Assembly: GCA_003168265.1 (NCBI GenBank)
Contig: PMSV01000012.1
Location: 248,001-312,000 of the forward strand
Length of the DNA stretch: 64,000 nucleotides
Direction: 5' to 3'
Source: Chitinophagaceae bacterium
GTDB taxonomy: Bacteria > Bacteroidota > Bacteroidia > Chitinophagales > Chitinophagaceae
Shown here: in pieces, positions 1-9,343 of the stretch
Numbering within the stretch: position 1 is the stretch's first letter
How the letters are laid out: every line of letters starts with the position of its first letter
Translations under genes and position numbers: made by a program
Notes under the pieces: model-generated
Databases searched by the model: none
The model's input: only the letters and a program-made list of their open reading frames with translations
What the model was told of the DNA's origin: nothing

Positions 1-1648
1 TATAAGTCAGCGAAGGGTTCTGGCAGGCTGAGGAAGTCATGCAACTGCCGTCGGTGATGAATACATTCCTGACATCATGCATCTGGCTGAATCCATTCAG
101 GACAGAGGTTTTGGGATCCCTGCCCATGCGGGCAGTACCCATTTCATGGACCGCTGATCCCGGAGGCTGATCGTATTCGAAAGTCTCAATATTCCTGAAG
201 CCAGCCTCAGTCAACATTTCAGCTGCGCTGTCCTTAATATCCTTTTTCATCGCCTTTTCATTCTCGTGATATTCGAACCGTATCCTGACGAGGGGCAGAC
301 CCCATTGATCCTTTTTATCTTTATCCAGAGTCACCGCATTTTCAAAATAAGGAAGGGTCTCGCCCCAGGCTCCCATCCACATTTGCCAGGGGCCTGGTAT
401 CAATAGTTGTTTTTTATATTCTTCCCCAAAACCATCCGAGCCGCTTTGAGCCTTCCATTCTGCCCTGGAACCGCTTGCCTGGTAGGCATAGCCCCTTAGA
501 AAATCCTTTCTACGGCTTTTTTCATCTACGTTACGAAATCGGGGAATATAGATGCCGGTCGGCCTCCGGCCGGAATAATACTCATCCGAAAAACCATCAT
601 GGACACCCTGAGCTCCCGAACCAATAGAATGATCCATCAGGTTATGCCCGATCTGTCCGCTCGTATTCCCCAATCCCTGGGGGAAACGGTTTGAAAGAGA
701 GTTTAAAAGTATCGCCGAAGTGGCTACCGTCGAAGCATTTAAAAATAATATGCGTGCCCGATATTCTGATACCTCCTTTGTAAGCGCATTCATCACCCTG
801 ACACCTGCAGCCTTGTTTTTTTGTTCATCAAACAGGATTTCAGTGACGATGGAATCCGGGAGAAGGGTCATGTTTCCGGTAGCGGCCGCAGCTGGCAGAG
901 TAGCGGCATTGCTGCTGAAATAACCGCTAAAGGGGCAGCCACGGTCGCAGAGATTCCTGAATTGACAAGGCCCTCTCCCATTGATCTGAGTGGTAAGATT
1001 AGCTACCCGGCCGATCGTGACGATCCTGTCACTGAAATGAGCCCTTACTTTTTGGGAAAAATGAGATTCAATACAGGTCATTTCCATCGGAGGCAGGAAC
1101 CTGCCATCTGGCAAATGTGGAAGCCCTTCAGACTGACCGCTGATCCCGGCAAAAGACTCCACATAATCATACCAGGGTTCGATATCCTTATAACGAATAG
1201 GCCAGTCTACGGCAATCCCTTCCCGCTGATTGGCTTCAAAATCCAAATCACTCCAGCGGTAACACTGCCTTCCCCAGGTCAATGATCTTCCGCCAACCTG
1301 GTATCCCCTGATCCAGGCAAAGGGGCTTTCCTGTATATAGGGGTGTTCCCTGTCATCTACGAAAAATGATTTGCTCCCCTCGTTATAGACCTTGCTTTGA
1401 ACGGGATTCTCCTCCTGGTCTTTGAGGCTATTATGCAGCCGGTAGGGGAATTGCCATGGACTCAGGAAAGCTGTAGTATAATCCTTAACATGCACAACAT
1501 TTCTGCCTCGCTCCAATACAAGCGTCTTCAATCCCTTCTCGCAAAGTTCCTTGGCCGCCCAGCCCCCACTGATGCCCGATCCGATTACAATAGCATCGAA
1601 ATCATGAATTGAAGGCTTAGTAATAATTCCCTGTTTCGGATCGCCCAT
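1..1648 (-). CDS. GMC-family flavoprotein oxidoreductase (3' end cut off by the window)
   Basis: This is an FAD-dependent oxidoreductase of the glucose-methanol-choline family. It probably oxidises a sugar, sugar acid or alcohol in the periplasm. The start is the ATG at 1648. The dinucleotide-binding motif GSGISGG lies at residues 23-29. Further on come the GMC region around GYQVGGRSLTWGRQ, the CxxxCDRGCPFSG cysteine cluster seen in the gluconate/fructose dehydrogenase branch, and a C-terminal NPSLT motif just before the window edge, so only about 20-30 residues are missing. About 549 residues are visible. It follows the subunit-3 gene by 10 nt on the same strand, so the two form one operon and probably one complex. 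The true substrate cannot be read from the sequence. Confidence 0.9.
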   Translation of the reverse strand, partial: MGDPKQGIITKPSIHDFDAIVIGSGISGGWAAKELCEKGLKTLVLERGRNVVHVKDYTTAFLSPWQFPYRLHNSLKDQEENPVQSKVYNEGSKSFFVDDREHPYIQESPFAWIRGYQVGGRSLTWGRQCYRWSDLDFEANQREGIAVDWPIRYKDIEPWYDYVESFAGISGQSEGLPHLPDGRFLPPMEMTCIESHFSQKVRAHFSDRIVTIGRVANLTTQINGRGPCQFRNLCDRGCPFSGYFSSNAATLPAAAATGNMTLLPDSIVTEILFDEQKNKAAGVRVMNALTKEVSEYRARILFLNASTVATSAILLNSLSNRFPQGLGNTSGQIGHNLMDHSIGSGAQGVHDGFSDEYYSGRRPTGIYIPRFRNVDEKSRRKDFLRGYAYQASGSRAEWKAQSGSDGFGEEYKKQLLIPGPWQMWMGAWGETLPYFENAVTLDKDKKDQWGLPLVRIRFEYHENEKAMKKDIKDSAAEMLTEAGFRNIETFEYDQPPGSAVHEMGTARMGRDPKTSVLNGFSQMHDVRNVFITDGSCMTSSACQNPSLTY

Positions 1649-1658
1649 TCTTTTGTTT

Positions 1659-2234
1659 TTAGTGTGTCGCCCAGGATTTCTGACCAGGTTGCAGAGGCAT
1701 ACAGCCGATGAATTTGCCAGGTATGAAGGAATAAGCGAGGCCCTGATTCGCTCCAATCTCAGAACTGCAGTAGCCTTCCGCCGTAAGATTCTTTAGTGTC
1801 GCAAAAAATGATCTGCCAAAGAATTTATTTTCCACTTTACCCATAATCCCGCCATAGGATTTTCCTCTTTCTTCGAAATGAATAAGTGTCTTGTTTTTTT
1901 CATCCTGATTACACTCGCTGAAATCATGACTGAAATTGGAATGGCAAAAACGCTGCAATTCCTTTAATCCGTCGATGAACTTATTCTGAGATTTTATTTC
2001 CGTACAATCCTTTACCATAAGGATGATAAACTCAGACACCCTGGCATCCTGAGCCCCGGGAATATCTGTCTTTGGAATAATGGTATTTGCCAGTGAAGCG
2101 ATAAGGGTCTTGTTCGCATCCAGGTAAATAAAGTCGGGACCCTTATTCCAGTCCCACCATTTATAGCCAGAATAGCCGGCAATGGCTCCTCCGCTGATCA
2201 ATAAAATCCGGCTAATAGCCTGTCTGCGCTTCAT
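1659..2234 (-). CDS. gluconate 2-dehydrogenase subunit 3 family protein
   Basis: This is the small accessory subunit that partners membrane-bound or periplasmic GMC dehydrogenases. I chose the ATG at 2234, the second in-frame Met, because it gives an N-terminus MKRRQAIS with twin arginines followed by a hydrophobic stretch, which resembles a Tat signal. The upstream Met at 2267 would add 11 hydrophobic residues before it. The product is about 191 aa. The segment from 'LIASLANTIIPKTDIPGA' matches the conserved start of the subunit-3 domain, and the C-terminus has the family's GxIP-like 'YSFIPGKFIGCMPL'. It lies directly upstream of the GMC oxidoreductase. Tat export would allow the folded FAD subunit to be carried across with it; that is inference from the family. 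Confidence 0.85.
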   Translation of the reverse strand: MKRRQAISRILLISGGAIAGYSGYKWWDWNKGPDFIYLDANKTLIASLANTIIPKTDIPGAQDARVSEFIILMVKDCTEIKSQNKFIDGLKELQRFCHSNFSHDFSECNQDEKNKTLIHFEERGKSYGGIMGKVENKFFGRSFFATLKNLTAEGYCSSEIGANQGLAYSFIPGKFIGCMPLQPGQKSWATH

Positions 2235-2452
2235 AAGATAAGCAAAAAATTTCCATAAAAATAACAAGATTGCTCAATACTTACCCGGAGTTTCCTGATA
2301 ATCCTCAATTAGGTTGCAATTCCAACTCTGTTCCTTCTGGCGAAACACCTGTTCCCCTTCGTAGCTGATATCCTTTATTGAATATCAGGAACGGATTCCT
2401 CAGGCCAAAAAATACCAAGCAACATTGAAAATGCCGCAAACCCTTACCACAC

Positions 2453-2460
2453 TATATTTG
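2453..2460 (+). promoter_or_regulatory. candidate -7 element of the ruvX promoter
   Basis: TATATTTG matches the Bacteroidota -7 consensus TAnnTTTG and ends 31 nt before the ruvX ATG. The nearest TTG (2425-2427) is 25 nt upstream, a little further than the usual 17-23 nt spacing, so only the -7 element is convincing. Confidence 0.4.
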
Positions 2461-2491
2461 CCTTGGGAAACAATCAAAAATTAACCAATTC

Positions 2492-2902
2492 ATGGCCCGA
2501 ATACTTTCCATTGATTATGGCCTGAAAAGGTCGGGAATTGCAGTGACTGATCCTCTACAGATTCTTGCAACCGGTCTGACCACGGTTGAATCGGGAAAAC
2601 TGATTCCTTTTTTAAAGGAGTATTTTAAGAATGAGCAGGTGGAATTGATCCTTATTGGCGAACCCCGCAATCTCAATTATACCGATACCCATGCGACTTC
2701 CCTGGTGAAGGAGGCAGCGGAAAGGATCAGAAAAGAGTTTCCGGATATTCCTATTCGGATGGTGGATGAAAGATACACTTCCAAGATGGCGGGCAGGGCG
2801 ATGATTGACATGGGTATGCGTAAAAAGCAAAGACAAGATAAAGCGACAGTTGATCAAATTGCAGCAACGATCCTGCTCCAGGGCTGGCTGCAAAGTAGGT
2901 GA
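2492..2902 (+). CDS. ruvX: Holliday junction resolvase-like protein / pre-16S rRNA nuclease RuvX (YqgF)
   Basis: This is an RNase H-fold nuclease of the YqgF family, known for maturing the 5' end of 16S rRNA. The product is 136 aa, the normal family length. The N-terminal strand carries the SIDYG motif with the first catalytic Asp at residue 8, GEPRN sits near residue 57, DERYTS near residue 92, and a terminal helix carries D-Q-x-A-A. The ATG at 2492 is the only reasonable start. It is followed at 46 nt by def on the same strand, so the two are probably one transcription unit of translation and rRNA functions. Confidence 0.92.
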   Translation: MARILSIDYGLKRSGIAVTDPLQILATGLTTVESGKLIPFLKEYFKNEQVELILIGEPRNLNYTDTHATSLVKEAAERIRKEFPDIPIRMVDERYTSKMAGRAMIDMGMRKKQRQDKATVDQIAATILLQGWLQSR

Positions 2903-2948
2903 GGTTCTAGATCAAAATTTCTATTAAATTTGGACCAATTTTTTTAGT

Positions 2949-3530
2949 ATGCTGCTACCGATCGTTGCTTATGGTGATACCATCCTGCGGACTGTATGTA
3001 AAGATATTGATCCGGACTATCCGGGCTTGACCGAATTGATACAGGATATGTGGGAAACCATGTATTACAGTAATGGTGTAGGGCTGGCTGCACCGCAGGT
3101 CAACCGTGGTATACGCCTTTTTGTAATCGATTCGACACAGATCTTTAAAAACCTGGAGGATGATGATGAGAAGGCGGATTACCCTGATAAGCCGGGGATA
3201 AAAGAGGTATTTATCAATGCTCATTTGAAAGAACTGGATGGCGGGGAATGGAGCTATAATGAAGGTTGTTTGAGCATCCCTAAGATTAGGGAAGATATTT
3301 TGCGAAACGAACTGGTGACCCTGGAATACCTTGATGAAGCGTTTCAACCAATTACACAAACTTTTTCAGGCGTCACTGCCCGTGTGGTCCTGCATGAATA
3401 TGATCATATTGAAGGAAAGCTCTTCATCGATTATCTCAAGCCTTTAAAGAGGAAATTGCTGAAGGGAAAATTAGAAGATATTTCTAAGGGAAAGGTATCG
3501 GTGGACTATAAAATGACTTTTCCTAAATAA
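2949..3530 (+). CDS. def: peptide deformylase
   Basis: This cytosolic Fe/Zn enzyme removes the formyl group from the initiator methionine of new proteins. All three signature motifs are present: GVGLAAPQ at residues 43-50, EGCLSIP near residue 105 (Cys is a metal ligand), and HEYDH near residue 149 (two His ligands and the catalytic Glu). The product is 193 aa. A short acidic insertion (EDDDEKADYPDKPG) sits between motifs 1 and 2, as in many Bacteroidota deformylases. It lies downstream of ruvX. Confidence 0.95.
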   Translation: MLLPIVAYGDTILRTVCKDIDPDYPGLTELIQDMWETMYYSNGVGLAAPQVNRGIRLFVIDSTQIFKNLEDDDEKADYPDKPGIKEVFINAHLKELDGGEWSYNEGCLSIPKIREDILRNELVTLEYLDEAFQPITQTFSGVTARVVLHEYDHIEGKLFIDYLKPLKRKLLKGKLEDISKGKVSVDYKMTFPK

Positions 3531-3547
3531 TAAATTGCCTTTCCGGC

Positions 3548-4024
3548 CTATTTCACTTTTTTAAGGAGTAATACATAACCGCAGAGAACTTTCTTTGTTT
3601 TATTGACCTGGACCGGTTTGATCATATGATATTCTGAGAACTGCGGAATATAGGCATAACTTATAATATTCCCGTCCACATCTCCCCACATATTTTTCTT
3701 ATAAACGACCTGTTTTTCATTGTAGTCATACATCCTGACTTCGTAAAGCCGCGAAGTCGGATCGCCAATAAATACGAATTGATATAAACTGCCCTGATTC
3801 ATGGGAACTACGATGGGCATTTCATATTCGCTTTGCATTGTCATCGATGCTTCGCGGAGGACAATAAATCCTTTTGATTCAAAAAGAGTTTTGAGGCTGT
3901 CAATTGCTGTGTGGAATGGACTTGTGTCACAGTTTTCCTGTCTTATCACTTCCTGGGAAAATATGCAATGTGAAAATGCCAGAAAGAATAGGACCAAGAC
4001 AGTTTTTCTAGGGTACTTGTACAT
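3548..4024 (-). CDS. secreted protein of unknown function
   Basis: I do not recognise this family. From the ATG at 4024 the product is 158 aa and begins with a clear signal peptide (MYKYPRKTVLVLFFLAFSH, then FSQ as a likely cleavage site), so it is exported. The reading frame is open 114 nt further upstream, but a start there would bury the signal peptide. The mature part looks like a small beta-rich domain with an FVFIGDPTSRLYEVRMYDY stretch. A TAGATTTG on the minus strand at 4054-4061 resembles a -7 element 30 nt upstream of the chosen start, which supports that choice. It is convergent with def. Confidence 0.6.
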   Translation of the reverse strand: MYKYPRKTVLVLFFLAFSHCIFSQEVIRQENCDTSPFHTAIDSLKTLFESKGFIVLREASMTMQSEYEMPIVVPMNQGSLYQFVFIGDPTSRLYEVRMYDYNEKQVVYKKNMWGDVDGNIISYAYIPQFSEYHMIKPVQVNKTKKVLCGYVLLLKKVK

Positions 4025-4138
4025 GTCTTCGGTTTTAACGGATCTTAGATATTCAAATCTAAAAAAAGTTTTTGACATTTGAAATACCCTAAAGTCAATT
4101 TTTGGACCAGTATCATATATTGTGGATAAGAATTTCAT

Positions 4139-4900
4139 TTAGAAGTCTTTATGCAGGTAGAAAGAATTGGCCTGTGCGAGGCTGGTCATGGTGAGTTCAT
4201 TTATGCATACATGTGGCGGAACGGTAGCACAAAAAAAGATAACTTCTGCTATATCACTGGCCACCAGTGGTTTATACCCTTCATAGACTTTGGACGCCAA
4301 CTGATCATTTCCCTTGAACCGCACGTTGGAAAATTCGGTATCTGAGGCTCCGGGATTGATGCAGGTCACTTTGATGTGATGCCGTAAAAGGTCGATACGC
4401 ATGGCTTCTGAAATCGCATTGACGGCGAATTTGGAAGCGCAATAGATATTCCCTTTCTCATAGACTTCTTTACCCGCCGTGGAACCGATATTGATGATAT
4501 GGCCCTGTTTTCGAAGGGTCATAAGTGGGAGTATGGCTTTTGACACATAGAGAAGACCATTAATATTGGTGTCGATCATGGTCTCCCAATCATCCAGACT
4601 AGCTTCATCAAAATAATCCCGGCCCAGTGCGAGGCCGGCATTGTTCACGAGGATGCTGATATTCTTCCATTCTTCCGGCAATTTCTGAATAAATTCAAAT
4701 ACGACTTCCCTGTCCCGGACATCCAGTCCTGCAACATGAACTTCCACCAGGTATTTTGATTGTAAGTCAATTTTTAAATCATCCAGTCTTTCCTTTCTCC
4801 TACCGGTTAAGATCAGGCCAAAACCTCCTGCTGCGAATTTCTCCGCAGTCGCTTTTCCGAATCCGGAACTGGCGCCCGTGATTAAAACAATTGGATTCAT
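4139..4900 (-). CDS. SDR-family NAD(P)-dependent oxidoreductase (YdfG-like)
   Basis: This is a classical short-chain dehydrogenase. I chose the ATG at 4900 because it puts the Rossmann motif TGASSGFG at residues 8-15; the upstream Met at 4951 adds 17 atypical residues. NNAGLALG follows at about residue 84, and the catalytic YxxxK appears as YCASK with a Ser upstream in GST. The product is 253 aa. NNAGLALG followed by DWETMIDTNINGL is characteristic of the YdfG branch (3-hydroxy acid or serine dehydrogenases using NADP), which makes that the best guess at substrate. It stands alone between unrelated genes. Confidence 0.88.
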   Translation of the reverse strand: MNPIVLITGASSGFGKATAEKFAAGGFGLILTGRRKERLDDLKIDLQSKYLVEVHVAGLDVRDREVVFEFIQKLPEEWKNISILVNNAGLALGRDYFDEASLDDWETMIDTNINGLLYVSKAILPLMTLRKQGHIINIGSTAGKEVYEKGNIYCASKFAVNAISEAMRIDLLRHHIKVTCINPGASDTEFSNVRFKGNDQLASKVYEGYKPLVASDIAEVIFFCATVPPHVCINELTMTSLAQANSFYLHKDF

Positions 4901-5003
4901 CTGAATATTTATAGGTTTTCCTGATTGCCAGATATAATCTCGCATATTCATTTCCCCTGGTGCGGCAAAATACTAATGATCGGTTTATTTTTTTTGCCGC
5001 TAT

Positions 5004-6533
5004 TTAATATTTAGCTGCTTGTCCTGGTTTGGGGGTGGAATTGCGGATGAATTCACGAAGCTGATCGGATGCGACCGAAAGGTCCTCCTTTCTGAGGTAC
5101 ATCATATGACCGCTTCTGTATCCTTTCCAACTAAGTCTGTCCTTCAATCTTCCGCTTGGATCCATTTGCCAAAGACTGTATTTCGCATTGAAATAGTCGC
5201 AGGCTCCATCAAAATAACCGGACTGGATCAGTACATGCAGAAAAGGATTTTCAGCCATTGCCTGCCTCAGGTTTTCGCCGGTGTGATCATTCTTGCCGTC
5301 CCAGGGCCAAACCGGGCCGAACATATTGTATTTCAAATCGGTTTTATAACCCAGTTCTTCGCGCAAATAGATATTCATGGCAGGAGTGAAAGCATGCAGC
5401 CAGGAGTTCAGTTCTGCATTATAGTCCGGGACATCGCCCGCAGCTTCCCGGTCAATTCCCCTGTACCTTGAATCCAGCCTTCCAATAGTAAAACCCTTTT
5501 CACGGAGCAGTTCTTTCCAGAAAAAATCCGGCTTTATATCAAGATTGTGCTGGAGGATCGTTTTTTCGGAAAGGCCCGTATAGCGGGTCATCTTATCTGC
5601 AATCTTTTTTCTAAGGTCCTCATCGATGAACCCTCCCTTTGCAATAGCGGGAATTAGTTCATTAATCGTAAAATCCTCCACTTCCGGCAGCATGCTTGTA
5701 AGGTCTTTTTGCTGAAGATCCTCAGGAAGCATCTTATGGTACCAGGCAGTAGCCGCATAATAGGGTATCCGCAATGCTTCCGCAACCGGGCCACTGCGTT
5801 CAATGCCCAGGTTGGTTGGAGAAACCAGTATCACACCGTTCAGGTACATCCATTGTACTTCCTGCAGTTCGAGCGCCAGACCCGAGACGCGGGTAGTTCC
5901 ATAACTTTCACCGATCAGGTACTTGGGGGAGGCCCACCTGTTCTTACGGCTTACAAAACTGCTGATCCATTCGGCTAAGTATTTAATATCCTCATTGACA
6001 CCAAAAAATTTCGTGCCGGGTATATCCTTGCTTACAGGTCGGGAGAACCCTGTATTTACCGGATCGATATAGACAATATCGGCAATGTCAAGCAAGGAAT
6101 GGCTATTTTCATGGACGCCATATGGCTGAATAGGAAATCCCTCCTCATCCACATTGAGAACCCGAGGGCCGGTATAACCAATTTCCATCCAAACTGAAGG
6201 GGTGCCCGGGCCTCCATTGAAAGAGATCAAAACAGGACGTGTGGTTCTGTCCTTTATATCGGATCTTTCATAATAGGTATAAAATACGCTGGCGATGGGC
6301 TTGTTTTCCTCATCCCAAACCGGCATTGTGCCCGCATTGGCCGTATATGGGATTCTCACCCCGTTGATGGTTACCTCACTATGAACCGTGATCGAAGAAT
6401 CGGTATTCACCATAAGGTTTAGGGAAGCGGGCTTATCTTCTTTGGGCGCGTCCGGGGCTTTTTTCTGTGCAATCAGATCGGTGGTAATCAACCATGCTAT
6501 AAGCACTGTAATTATAAGGCAGTACTTTCTCAT
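5004..6533 (-). CDS. secreted S10-family serine carboxypeptidase-like peptidase
   Basis: This is an alpha/beta-hydrolase of MEROPS family S10. The ATG at 6533 gives a signal peptide MRKYCLIITVLIAWLITTDLIAQ; the open frame extends 30 nt further but that start is less plausible. The product is 509 aa. The oxyanion motif FNGGPGTPSVW lies near residue 105, the nucleophile is in GESYGT, the Asp in SGYFDGACDY, and the His in RSGHMMY. All three triad residues are therefore present. The likely role is peptide scavenging outside the inner membrane. Bacterial S10 members are common in Bacteroidota and Acidobacteria but their substrates are poorly known. Confidence 0.88.
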   Translation of the reverse strand: MRKYCLIITVLIAWLITTDLIAQKKAPDAPKEDKPASLNLMVNTDSSITVHSEVTINGVRIPYTANAGTMPVWDEENKPIASVFYTYYERSDIKDRTTRPVLISFNGGPGTPSVWMEIGYTGPRVLNVDEEGFPIQPYGVHENSHSLLDIADIVYIDPVNTGFSRPVSKDIPGTKFFGVNEDIKYLAEWISSFVSRKNRWASPKYLIGESYGTTRVSGLALELQEVQWMYLNGVILVSPTNLGIERSGPVAEALRIPYYAATAWYHKMLPEDLQQKDLTSMLPEVEDFTINELIPAIAKGGFIDEDLRKKIADKMTRYTGLSEKTILQHNLDIKPDFFWKELLREKGFTIGRLDSRYRGIDREAAGDVPDYNAELNSWLHAFTPAMNIYLREELGYKTDLKYNMFGPVWPWDGKNDHTGENLRQAMAENPFLHVLIQSGYFDGACDYFNAKYSLWQMDPSGRLKDRLSWKGYRSGHMMYLRKEDLSVASDQLREFIRNSTPKPGQAAKY

Positions 6534-6615
6534 TGCTATACGTTTTGGAAAATCGAAGTTCAAGATAAATCAAAAGGGGCCAGGTCCGAAATTTTTATTC
6601 GGACTAATTCCGGGA

Positions 6616-7272
6616 TCAACGATTGTCAAACAATGTCTTGGGTTTGGCTTTGTGGAAATCCAATGCCAGGCCCAGGCTAACACCGGATGAGGGCACGGCG
6701 GCTGGCTTTAGTTGCAAGCTCAGATCGTCAGTAACATTGAATTCTTTCAGATGGGCGTCGACGGTAGCGTCTACAATCTGCAGGGCATAAAAAAGAAGGA
6801 AAACAAGAACTGAATAATCTTCGTCCTGCCTGAATTCATTCCGGTATTTTATCAGGTCGGTCGCGTCGCCTATCTGAACGAAAACTAGCAGTTTGGGATC
6901 CACCGCGGCCAGGCTATCCGCATTGCCGGAACTGTTATTTGCGACGACTGCAAGTGCATAGCGGGTCTTGTTATACCAGGTCCTGTTATAAATGAAAGTG
7001 TAAACCGGAATCCCTAAACCAGCATAAACGAGGGGCAGTTTCCAGTATTTCTTGTTATAGATCTGTCCGAGTCCTGGTACTATGGCCGAATAAAGGGAGG
7101 CTCTGCCTGGGTCATATTTTTTGATTGGAGGCTTCGCCTTAGTCGTATCCGCCAATTTCCCCTTTAATGTCGAAGTATCTTTAGTCGAACGAGAACTATC
7201 GGTTTTTTGAGACGAACCGCTTTCATAAACCAAGACTGCCAGAATCAGAAGTATGTGGGTTTTACCTCGCAT
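6616..7272 (-). CDS. DUF5683 domain-containing membrane protein
   Basis: This protein of 218 aa begins with a signal peptide-like stretch (MRGKTHILLILAVLVYESG), then a Ser/Thr/Lys-rich linker, and the DUF5683 domain starting around PGRASLYSAIVPGLGQIYNKKYWK. The domain has two or three predicted membrane segments. Its function is unknown. It follows parB by 9 nt on the same strand, the arrangement found across Bacteroidota, so it is probably co-transcribed with the partition genes. In many relatives dapB and lepB come next; here a convergently unrelated S10 peptidase gene takes that place. Confidence 0.85.
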   Translation of the reverse strand: MRGKTHILLILAVLVYESGSSQKTDSSRSTKDTSTLKGKLADTTKAKPPIKKYDPGRASLYSAIVPGLGQIYNKKYWKLPLVYAGLGIPVYTFIYNRTWYNKTRYALAVVANNSSGNADSLAAVDPKLLVFVQIGDATDLIKYRNEFRQDEDYSVLVFLLFYALQIVDATVDAHLKEFNVTDDLSLQLKPAAVPSSGVSLGLALDFHKAKPKTLFDNR

Positions 7273-7281
7273 AGTATATAA

Positions 7282-8199
7282 TTAACCCCCGCTTAACCCC
7301 ATTTGTTCCAGTATGCGATTCAATTCTTCGAGCGAATAATATTCGATCAAAATACTGCCATTGTTTTTCTTAGTGCGGCTAAGTTTCACGCGGGTGCTTA
7401 AATGAGAGGCTAAATTATCTTCAATTTTCTTGAAATCCGGAGGTAAAGGGGGTTTTGCGGAATTTTTAACAGCAGAGGATGACTTATATATCTGGCGTAC
7501 GAGCTCTTCCGTTTGCCTTACGGAAAGATCTTTTTTCTTTATTTCATGAAATATGAAGATTTGCTTTTCTATTGTATCCACATTGATCAGGGCGCGGGCA
7601 TGGCCCATGCTGATAATATTGCTCCTTACGGCAACCTGAATATCCGGCGGCAATTTGAGGAGCCTGATATAGTTAGCCACGGTACTTCGTTCTTTTCCCA
7701 TCCGTTCTGCGGTTTGTTCCTGAGTAAGGTCCAGCTCTTCCATCATGCGCTTATAACTGAGCGCGATTTCCATGGCATTCAGGTCTTCACGCTGTAAGTT
7801 CTCAATCAGAGCCAGTTCTAATAATTCCTGGTCATTTGCAGACCTGACATAAGCAGGCATGTCCTTCAATCCGGCCATTTTAGCCGCCCGGTAACGTCTT
7901 TCTCCTGATATAAGCCGGAATTTGCCCGATGCGAGTTTTGCAACTGTAATGGGTTGAATGATATCATGCATTTTTATGCTGGCGGCGAGTTCCTGCAGCG
8001 CCTGTTCATCAAAATCCCTTCTCGGTTGTTTGGGATTGGTTTCGATCTGGCCGATCGGTATCCGGTTGATATGGATCGGGGCTTCAGTTCCGGATCCTTT
8101 CAGTATGCCGGATGTGGTTTCCAGATCACTGTTAATGCTCTGCAATAGGGATCTGATTCCTTTCCCGAGTGCTTCCTTATTCTGTTTGGGATTAGTCAT
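7282..8199 (-). CDS. parB: chromosome-partitioning protein ParB
   Basis: This is the CTP-dependent centromere-binding protein of the ParABS system, 305 aa. The N-terminal ParB/Sulfiredoxin domain contains IETNPKQPRRDFDE near residue 52 and the CTP-binding GERRYRAAK near residue 99. A helix-turn-helix segment (LTQEQTAERMGKERSTVANYIRLL) follows near residue 155, with SMGHARAL after it. The C-terminus is the dimerisation domain (ILIEYYSLEELNRILEQMG). It is downstream of parA by 53 nt and upstream of the DUF5683 gene. I did not find a convincing parS site in this window. Confidence 0.95.
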   Translation of the reverse strand: MTNPKQNKEALGKGIRSLLQSINSDLETTSGILKGSGTEAPIHINRIPIGQIETNPKQPRRDFDEQALQELAASIKMHDIIQPITVAKLASGKFRLISGERRYRAAKMAGLKDMPAYVRSANDQELLELALIENLQREDLNAMEIALSYKRMMEELDLTQEQTAERMGKERSTVANYIRLLKLPPDIQVAVRSNIISMGHARALINVDTIEKQIFIFHEIKKKDLSVRQTEELVRQIYKSSSAVKNSAKPPLPPDFKKIEDNLASHLSTRVKLSRTKKNNGSILIEYYSLEELNRILEQMGLSGG

Positions 8200-8252
8200 G
8201 TAAATGATCGTTTGTCGATTTTGGCAGGATGGAGGAATTTTCCGGGCGAATT

Positions 8253-9053
8253 CTATTCAAAAACCCGCTCCTCCTGTTTGATTTTGGTCATATTGTTTTT
8301 TTGCAATACCTCCTTTGCCAGGTTGAGATAATTGGTGGCTCCTTTACTGAACGCATCGTAGAGTATGACCGGTTTGCCGAAGCTTGGAGCTTCGCTGATC
8401 TTAGTATTGCGATGGATGATTGTATTGAAGACCATTTCATCAAAATGTTTTCTGACCTCACTCACTACCTGGTTGCAAAGCCTGAGCCTTCCGTCGTACA
8501 TGGTCATTAAAATTCCTTCGATGGCCAAATGTGGGTTAAGTCGGTTCTGAACGATCTTGATCGTATTCAATAATTTCCCGAGCCCCTCAAGGGCAAAAAA
8601 TTCCGTTTGAACAGGGACGATCACTGAATCGGCTGCAACGAGAGCATTTACAGTGATCAAACCAAGGGAAGGGGAACAATCAATTACAATGAAATCATAT
8701 TGGTCTTTGATAGGGTCAAGAATATTCTTCAAAACGTTTTCCCGGCTTGGCGAGTTGATCATTTCTATTTCAGCGCCTACCAGATCAATATGAGAGGGGA
8801 TCAGATAAAGATGTGGGATCTCCGATTTCAGGACCACATCTTTCGCCTGGGTTCCGTTGACCATGCAATCATACAAACTGTGGGTGATATTATGCAGGTC
8901 AAAACCTATTCCCGTGGTGCTATTGGCCTGCGGATCGGCATCGACAAGCAGGGTCTTAAATTCCAAGACGGCCAAACTGGCGGCCAGATTTATGGCCGAA
9001 GTGGTCTTTCCAACGCCGCCTTTTTGGTTTGCAACTCCGATCGTTCTTGCCAT
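8253..9053 (-). CDS. parA: chromosome-partitioning ATPase ParA (Soj)
   Basis: This is the deviant Walker ATPase that moves ParB-bound origin regions. I chose the ATG at 9053 ([18 protein letters not shown]), which places the deviant Walker A KGGVGKTT at about residues 11-18; two more in-frame Met codons lie up to 12 nt upstream. Walker A' and B are visible as [12 protein letters not shown] and [11 protein letters not shown]. The product is 266 aa. It heads a parA-parB-DUF5683 operon on the minus strand. A 290 nt AT-rich divergent spacer separates it from the metallophosphoesterase gene. Confidence 0.95.
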   Translation of the reverse strand: MARTIGVANQKGGVGKTTSAINLAASLAVLEFKTLLVDADPQANSTTGIGFDLHNITHSLYDCMVNGTQAKDVVLKSEIPHLYLIPSHIDLVGAEIEMINSPSRENVLKNILDPIKDQYDFIVIDCSPSLGLITVNALVAADSVIVPVQTEFFALEGLGKLLNTIKIVQNRLNPHLAIEGILMTMYDGRLRLCNQVVSEVRKHFDEMVFNTIIHRNTKISEAPSFGKPVILYDAFSKGATNYLNLAKEVLQKNNMTKIKQEERVFE

Positions 9054-9343
9054 ATTCATTCTCAAAACCAGGTGTTTAAACCGACCCGGTCCTCCTTTTT
9101 TTACCGAATAATAATCTGTACTCTAGTAATTAAAATTCAATTCAATAATTAGAACCGCAAAATTTAATTATCCCAAGTTTGTCAACAATCAGCCTGGTAG
9201 ACAAAAATACGGTACCGACCTAAATTGCATGAACTTTTGGCTCTTACCGGCGTTAAAAGAAGCGGATTTTCGCATATATTATGGTCCTTTACAATAATAA
9301 GTTGATGAGCCCGTCTTGTTATCTGGATATTTAAAATCAATTC

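Noticed and set aside
821-1285. 154-codon plus-strand frame at the left end
   Set aside because: It is antisense to the GMC oxidoreductase, whose minus-strand frame has all family motifs.
2351-2392. Hairpin with a 7 bp stem upstream of ruvX
   Set aside because: No T-run and far from either gene end; likely chance in a 224 nt spacer.
7383-7390. GTTTCACG resembling one half of a parS site inside parB
   Set aside because: The other half is not an inverted repeat of it (CGGGTG follows), and a single half-site is expected by chance.
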